Of a DNA stretch of 64,000 bases, positions 57,299-64,000 are shown in pieces. The stretch is from Oikopleura dioica. Taxonomy: Eukaryota; Chordata; Appendicularia; Copelata; Oikopleuridae. Position 1 is the first letter of the stretch. Each line of letters starts with the position of its first letter. Location of the stretch: the NCBI GenBank assembly GCA_907165135.1, contig OU015569.1, positions 5,580,001-5,644,000 on the forward strand, written 5' to 3'. Position numbers and translations under genes: made by a program. Under the pieces are notes generated by a model. That model ran no database searches and had not been told where the DNA came from. It worked only from the letters and a program-made list of their open reading frames with translations.

Positions 57299-59504
57299 AT
57301 GGACTCAAACGGTTTCAAGTTTTCGCGGCCAAAGACGGAAAACGGCTTCGGTCCGTCGATAATTGAAGTTCTCAATGATGAGGCGGGGATTAATATGAAG
57401 TCCTTGGGAGAACTCGCGAGCAAAGGACCGCTCGGCGAAGGCTGGGTAAGTCATAACTTGCGGACTCTTCGTTGATTTCCTTTTAGAGCGAGGACGAGTT
57501 TTTGCTCTTTGCGGACATCATAACCGACGAGGCCATCTTCTACGGGGAATATTATGGGCCCGACATGGTCATTGGAATTATCAAACGGTTCCTCAAAGAA
57601 AGACCTGGCAAGACCGAATTCCAAGCAGCCTGGCTCTCTCAATTCGTCAGAGAGCTCATGTGGTAAAGCAGTTTCTCCTTCAACGCGTGTCCTATCTCTT
57701 TTTAGTGGCATCGAGAAATACGCAGAGTCTCAATCAGAGAACGAGTATCTGAAGACGCAGCGTCTTCTTGCACGAGTTTTCGACCTTTGGCAAGATGCAA
57801 GGAGCGCCAAGATTCGTCAGGAACTATTCCGGGGAGTGTGCGCTCTTTTCGACGATTTCTGTAAGTTTTTGCCTGAAAACTAAAAACCAACTTGCAAATT
57901 TTAGTCATCAAGAAAGAGCTGAAGCTGCCATCAAAACATCTGGAGTTCATCAAACTAACGATGCTCTTCCAATTGGGCGACAGATACTTGCCAGAGAAAT
58001 CGATGGCGAAGAAAATAGTCGACCTGATTCTTCGTCAAGAGCAACCAGCGCCTGTTCAAGTCTTTGGCTTCAAATTTCTTCAGACTCTATGTGAGTAATA
58101 ATAGCCTAGATTCGGCAGGCTGTGTACATAACCTGGGACAGGGATATGAAAGTTATTTAATTAAGTTTCGTTTTAGCCGCTACGAGGCTTTTAATTTGAG
58201 AACTTTCAGACCCTGACTCAGGTTTTCTACATAGGTTGACGAGCCCGGATTGCAGCGTATCTTCTGGAATTAAATTTAATTTCAGATGCTCAAGGGAAGA
58301 ATACGAAGGAAATCTTCGAGAACTTCGATGAATTCGCAAACTACCTGGAGAAAAACCCTAGTCTTGCGGAACTTTGTCGAAAGTTCCAAACGCTCAGCGC
58401 TTTCGATCTGATTGAAAAAGTCATGATCGGAAAGAAGGAATTTTCCAACGCGTATCTCTCCTTCCAAAGAAAATTTGGGCTCATGATGATCATCATCGAA
58501 GGCTCTGACGAGGTCGACTTCATTCCCATCTTCAAACACGAGACGAAGAGAACAGCAATCAAGCGGAGTAAGAAATATGTAAGCTTGAATGTTATCGATT
58601 TCAATTAAAATCTGTTTCAAGGTCTTCATCAAGTTGGAGATCGAAAGCGAGGAGCTGGGCGGACAAGAATTGACGATTTTCTTCAATAGAAACTCCACCT
58701 TTCATGGAGCGAATACTGAAGATGTGGTCAAAAGAGAAGGGCCTTTTTTCTTCACTGCAGAGAAAGAAAAAAGTTCCTCTTTCGAAACTACAACCGTCAG
58801 TCCAGTTCCCGCCAGTGCAACAAGAGGTATCTGCCTATCCCATGCCTAAAGTTTCAACACAGATTATAGAGTTAAAATACGACTTGGAACCGCACGATCG
58901 AGAATTGGCTCCACTCTGCAGAGGTTTCGAGAGCCAGTTGAAATTGAAGCGGACGCCGGCGAACGACGAAAAGTATGCTTCAATATTTCAACTTTTTTTT
59001 TTCTAATAATTCTTTCAGTTCGATGGAGGAGGCCTCCCCAAGTAAAGTTTCAGGCAAAATAAGAGGCTCAAGAGGCTCGACTCCGGGTGTGCCAGTCGAG
59101 AGCAAGAACAGCTCAGCTGACGTGAACTTGGCGCCTCCTCCGAAAAAGTCAGAGGCAAAGGTTCTCCCAAACTCCGACCTGCCGCCGGAGACGATGGCGA
59201 AGTTGAGAGAGGTAGGATTGACAGACTTTATTCAACTGAAATGATTTCCTTTTAGAAATTCGCAACCATTTCTCAACTCATGCCCCGGGTGGAGGAAAGC
59301 ATCGAAGAAATCGAGTCCGTCAAGAAGCAATTTGACGCGCACTTGGAGCAAAGGGAGAAGGCTCGGGAAGATCTGCGCCGAAATGTGGAAAAAGTGATGA
59401 AGGCCTCCGGGGAGCATATCACAGTGGGCGAGCGTAAGAAGGCGTTGGCGCTGATGTTGAAGGAAATCATGGAGAAACTCATCGCTGACATGACCCGCAA
59501 ATAG
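57299..59504 (+). CDS. helical-repeat protein with C-terminal coiled coil, possibly SYCP2-like
   Basis: Exons: 57299-57445, 57487-57662, 57706-57860, 57905-58090, 58286-58578, 58622-58972, 59019-59211, 59256-59504. The first 280 residues look like armadillo-type helical repeats (FRELFRGV-type helices: RQELFRGVCALFDDF, SKHLEFIKLTMLFQLGD, VFGFKFLQTLY). A beta-rich segment follows (GLMMIIIEGSDEVDFIPIF, VFIKLEIESEEL, QELTIFFN), then a disordered linker and a coiled coil (VEESIEEIESVKKQFDAHLE) to the end. This order matches synaptonemal complex protein SYCP2 (ARM, Spt16-like, coiled coil), though shorter. That is an inference from layout. One base too many in the A6 run at 58767-58772 is needed to explain a frame change in exon 6. 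Confidence 0.65.
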
Positions 59505-60608
59505 GAAAACTATAGCGAGCCCAGTTTTACTGCCCATCCATGACCTGCCTTACGTAATAAATAAACGTAATAATAAACAGAATATTTTTACCCAATTTTT
59601 TACCACAAGAAAAAATCACTGCTTCTGGGTGACAATATTTTTATTGACTGCACTGGCAAGGCATTTTCTCGTCAATTTACAGCGTCAATCATGAAAACTA
59701 CAGTACCAACAGTTTTCATGTTGGAAAGCATCATTTTTCGTCATTTTTATTGGTAAAAAATACGGGCTATCGACATCATGTCGGCGACATGACCAAAAGG
59801 CCGACTCTATCCGACCCGACCCGACCATAATTTAGCCATTTTAAAGTGATCCGACCTTAAAAAAATTTGGTCGGCGCCGACCCTAAGTGAAAATCGGTGT
59901 TAACAACGGTGAGAAATGACTGTAGATGTTGAAAAGGTACCTCTCAAAAAAATAATTTTAGACGTGCGGACAAAAAAGGGTGGAAATGTCGAATTAGCGA
60001 CTCATTTAAATAAAGTCTTTGATGATTAGAAACTGCTGAAAATGGGAGACCACAGGGTGAAATCGATGTTCCGCGCTGTCATTGACCATTGAACAATATT
60101 GAAGCTAGCCATTCACTTCTTTCCAGAGACTTCATTCTCAGGGTGAGCACTTTTCGAAGATAGAGAAAAGCGAGTTTTCGTTCTCTGTAAGTATCGATAG
60201 CGTATTGCCTAAAATTGATTGACGAGCGATTACGTCCTAATTGAAGCCATTGCCTATCATCTAAAATAAGAAAAGAGAAAAATAGAGAGATAAAGTTTTT
60301 TCGGCCAAGTTTATAATTGGTTAACTCCTAATCCCCGGATCCGGACGAGGCTGGGTTTATGCAAATATTATCAGCAGATGCTGACGCAAAGATCGAAACG
60401 TTTATCAACAACGGGCGCTTCGTAGTTCAAACCTTCTACACAGATTTTTTCCATTCTTTTTTGTCATTGTAGATTTCGTTGCGTTCATCATAAAGGTTGC
60501 GAAAAGTCAATGAATGAATATTTATTCTGAAAAGAGAACTCTGCGGAAAGTCTGACGAATCTTCTTTTTAGAATTCACTTCAGAGAATAAGGAAGAAGAA
60601 GAATTCAA
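59505..60608. other. intergenic, with a hairpin and a GACCC-rich stretch
   Basis: 1.1 kb with no gene seen. 59690-59699 (CATGAAAACT) and 59711-59720 (AGTTTTCATG) form a perfect 10-bp hairpin. 59800-59880 contains repeated CCGACC units and a GGTCGGCGCCGACC palindrome. Confidence 0.5.
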
Positions 60609-63570
60609 ATGAAGTTACTTCCGGCAATTTTGGCCTCAACCTTAGGTAATCCATGAGCTTATTTGCTTGGAATATCAATTAATTGACTATGGGTAATTTT
60701 TAACGATTTATTGTATCTTTTTTCCTCATGGTTAAAATGAGAATTTTTGATTTGGACTTTTAAAAGATTTCAAATTTTATCTCTTGAATTCTACGCCAAA
60801 ATACCATGATTTAGGGTTTGATGCTGACAGCCCAATGGAAGCAATTCAATTTGCCCATTCCCGAGTTCGAAATGGCTTCGTTTTGCCAGAAATGGAAGAA
60901 ATTAATTTTGCGAACGAACGCCTTCTTGCCGAAACATTCAGTCCATCAAACAGAAACCTAAACGTGCAAGATGCTGTTGAACGATCAAATAATATTACTC
61001 TGGGTTTTTTCCGCCAAGGAAGTTGCGATACTTCCTTTCCTTCGTTAGATGGCAGTTGTAACGCTCCTAACGACCTTGGTAGATCAATGCAGCAGTATAC
61101 AAGGTGGAAATCATTTTACTTTTTTTATAACGCGGATCTGTAGATTAGTACCAGCAGATTACTGCGATGGGCAGCAATCCCCAAGATGCTCCTCACGAGG
61201 ACGACCCCTTCCGAGCGAACGACAAGTCATGATTAGAATGAGAGGAACTAACGGAGCCCCAACTAGAAACCCAGTCGCCTCTTATGCATTCACTGCATGG
61301 GGACAGTTCCTTACCCACGATATCATTCAAACCCCAGATGTTGGCGGAGCGTCTTGTGCCTGCAACGGTAGCAACAATAACTGTAAAGTAATCGACATTG
61401 ATCGACAAACGGATCCAATTCTGACCTTCCCTTGCATGTTCATCAAGCGTTCATCTGGAAAAGTGGGTCAACAGGGTGGAGAAGCCGTTCGAGAGCAAGT
61501 AAATCAGCTTTCTGCATTTATCGACGGCACAGTTGTTTACGGTTTTACTAACAAGCACAAAAATCTCCTTCTCGCTGCGGATGGTATGCATCTTAAAATG
61601 CGAAACAGTCCAAATGGACCTATTCTTCCTGGACTCAACCAGTTTAATGACAATCAGATTAAGAAAGACTTCGCCGCAGCCAATGTTTTCAATGACAAGG
61701 GACATACTCCTCAAGTAGCTGGAGATACTCGAGTTATGGAAAATCCTATTCTGATGAGCTTCCACACTATGTTCGCTCGACTCCACAATCGAGTGGTAGA
61801 CGACCTCGTCAAAGAGAACCCTCAGTGGCAGGCAAGCCGAGTTTTCAACGAAGCAAGACTTTTGTTGGCGCTATTCTCAAACAAATCACTTACAATGAAT
61901 ACCTTCCTATTCTTCTTGGAAGAAATGCAATCAATTTGTTCCCGGGTGTTCGAATGAGCAAAGCTGATAAGCGGCCAGCGAGAACTCGATTTGCTAAAGA
62001 ACCAGATGAAGAAGAAATCATGCAAAGAAATACTGGTTTTGTTCCACCAGCACAAGATAATCCTTCTATTAGACAGGAATTCCTCGTCGCTGGATTCCGA
62101 GTTGGGCACTCTACTGTACCCGAACAACTTCTTAGCGCCAACAGAAATTTGCAGGTTCAAGATCGACGAGATCTCAAGGACAATTATTTCGACCCCGATA
62201 TGTCTATCGAGCATGGACCCGCTGGTTGCATTCGTGGTGCGATGGCTGGAGACTCCAACCGAGTTTCCGGATCATACGCTCAGGCAACGATGAGTCACCT
62301 CTTCAAGCCAAACAACTTCAGGCATGGAACTGATCTTGGATCCATCAACATTGCCGTTAGAAATTAAATAAATAAATTTTGTCTTATCTAATATTCTAGC
62401 GAGGCCGTGAACACGGCGTTGGTAGCTATGAAGCTGTCAAACGATTTTGCATGGGTCACGAAAGCTTCAGACGCCTATACAATGGCAACAACCCTGCCAT
62501 GATCAATGTAAGTGAACTTAGATTGATAAATAGGAAAAAACGTTTATAGGGCTGGAACAACATCCTTCGATTATACGATGACCCCGAGGATGTGGATTTG
62601 TACGTTGGAATCCTAAACGAGCAGAAGATGCCCGGCGCTGAAATCGGCCCCACAGCTGGGTGCATTGTTCTTGAGCAGTTCATTGCCCTGAAACGAGGCG
62701 ATCGATTCTGGCATGAAAATGCCGGGGTGTTCACTGATGCTCAGTTGGCCGAGATTAAGTCCACCACGCTCGCCAAGGTTATTTGCGAGACCATGGAGGA
62801 TATGGAGAGAACAAATAAAAATGTCTTTCTCCGCGCCAACATTCGATTCCAAGGCCAGACAAACAATATTGTGACCTGCGCCAATGTCGGCAAACTCGAC
62901 TTCCGAAGCTGGAGAGTTGAAGAAACTCAGGGACCCAATGATCAGCCAGATCCAGAGACAGCAACTTCAGCGCCACAGACCCAAACAGCGGACCGTGTCG
63001 AATTCGGTTGCAAATTGGTATTTACTTATCGTGATTTTCAACCCTGATTTCAACAACATTAGGTAAATGGCCGGCGACACGGTCTTATTGAATGTGGCCG
63101 AGCTGGCGACTGGACTGATGCTACTCTCGATGATTTAGTCGAACACGTCAAAAGAAGAGGAGGAATCCCAATCCAAGGAAAGCGACAACAAATGGTCAAC
63201 TTGGCTTTGAAGGCTGTCCGACGTATTTCAATCGCAGGAAACAGCCAGGTGAAGAGAACATTTTGAGTTCTTGAATTAATGCTTTGTATTAAGGTTACGA
63301 GTTCCGACAAATTAAAAGGAGTGATCTCACAATTCAACAATCTTCTCGAATTGGACATTTCAGGAACTGGAATTTCGGTGAGAACTCATTCGAATCATCT
63401 GCGTAAATCTTTGTTTCATTTAGTCATTTACAACAGAGACCATCAGCAACAACAATGTGCTCGGAAATGTGAACTTGGAAGGGACTAACGTCAACAACAT
63501 TGATATGGATCTTTTCATGAAGCTGAGAGAGAACCTTGCTCGAGGAAACAAATTCATCTTCTTCGGCTAA
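60609..63570 (+). CDS. secreted animal haem peroxidase (peroxidasin/myeloperoxidase superfamily)
   Basis: Exons: 60609-60645 (signal peptide MKLLPAILASTL), 60815-61103, 61144-62355, 62400-62507, 62550-63017, 63063-63248, 63294-63377, 63424-63570. Catalytic features: distal His in TAWGQFLTHDI, VNQLSAFIDGTVVYG, HNRVVDDL, proximal His in FLVAGFRVGHS, and the structural SINI|ARGREHGVGSYEA. The C-terminal part after the peroxidase domain contains a VWC-like Cys pattern (GCKLVNGRRHGLIECG) and then a Ser/Asn-rich tail. No Ig or LRR domains of true peroxidasin are seen. A missing T in the run at 61860-61863 splits the frame between EARL and VGAILKQITYNEYLP. With it restored the protein is continuous. 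Likely extracellular halide or phenol oxidation, perhaps matrix crosslinking. Confidence 0.93.
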
Positions 63571-64000
63571 ACTCGAAAAACTGGTGACCCTTATTGACTC
63601 TTGAGTCTGCAAATAAAATGAGGAAGCAATAAAATTCATATTTTCTAAAAAAGAGCGCCATTTAAATCATTACTATATTGCCAAAATAATACATTTCTTT
63701 TATTTAGACTACAATGTAGTGTTTATTTAGATTTATTTCGGCAGTGAGTGTTTTAGTTTATATATATATATATATTGCTTCGAATTCGAGCATTTTTTCA
63801 GCCACGCGATGAGGAAACGTTTTCTGGAAGGTGATTGAAGAACCTCGTTTTTTCATATTTATACATTTTTCTTCGCCACGTGATTTGATGATTGGAATTG
63901 AATAGATAGGTTAGTCGTGAGTCTCAAAAGAAAATTCCGAACTCCAAGGCGCATGATAATTATAGGGTCGTTAGAAGGTGAAGAAACTCATTCCATTTGG
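63571..64000. other. intergenic, with a TA microsatellite
   Basis: 430 bp with a short (TA)n run near 63760-63773. No gene seen before the right edge. Confidence 0.5.

Overview
The window is nuclear DNA of a larvacean tunicate, almost certainly Oikopleura dioica or a very close relative. Evidence: two copies of the 40-nt larvacean spliced-leader (SL) exon sit beside 5S rRNA genes; genes are packed a few hundred bases apart on both strands; most introns are 38-60 nt; several introns do not start with GT; and the proteins are chordate-like but diverged. No prokaryotic or viral features were seen.

Layout. 0-10.8 kb, dense housekeeping genes: ADAM10 (runs off the left edge), RIOK1, CFAP300, a 69-aa ORF, a secreted M/L/D-repeat protein, SCO1/2, an unrecognised gene, NTPCR and an RWD+MJ1316 protein. 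10.9-13.4 kb: a 2.5-kb palindrome with a head-to-head pair of 5S rRNA and SL RNA genes. 14.1-20.0 kb: a CLCA-type protein carrying a C-type lectin domain, interrupted by a hAT-like element that may be spliced out as an intron. 20.1-25.9 kb: a cysteine-rich secreted gene, gene-poor DNA, a PCNA-like fragment and a second hAT-like element filled with 55-bp hairpin repeats. 25.9-33.6 kb: a secreted coiled-coil/propeller protein, an EGF-like membrane protein, an unrecognised acidic protein, a stem-loop cluster and a small coiled-coil gene. 34-46 kb: ATP synthase gamma, Misato (MSTO1), SEC23, PIP5K, a KMT2E-like protein without a SET domain, and SmD2. 46.8-59.5 kb: a BTB/BACK protein, a rhodopsin-type GPCR, a Maf bZIP factor, an ankyrin protein and a possible SYCP2-like protein. 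60.6-63.6 kb: a secreted animal haem peroxidase.

The genes are not one pathway. Three sequence-level themes stand out. (1) At least ten introns whose boundaries are fixed by reading frame, several also by protein homology, begin GA, GC or GG instead of GT. Nearly all have complementary 5-13 nt segments near their two ends, as if descended from small inverted-repeat insertions. (2) DNA-transposon-like elements with 8-bp target duplications are present, and one supplies what looks like a working intron. (3) Several conserved genes are broken by single-base changes in homopolymers, which looks more like consensus error than gene death.

All exon coordinates were derived by eye from splice motifs, reading frame and recalled family sequences. 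Product calls rest on recognised motifs, not on database searches.
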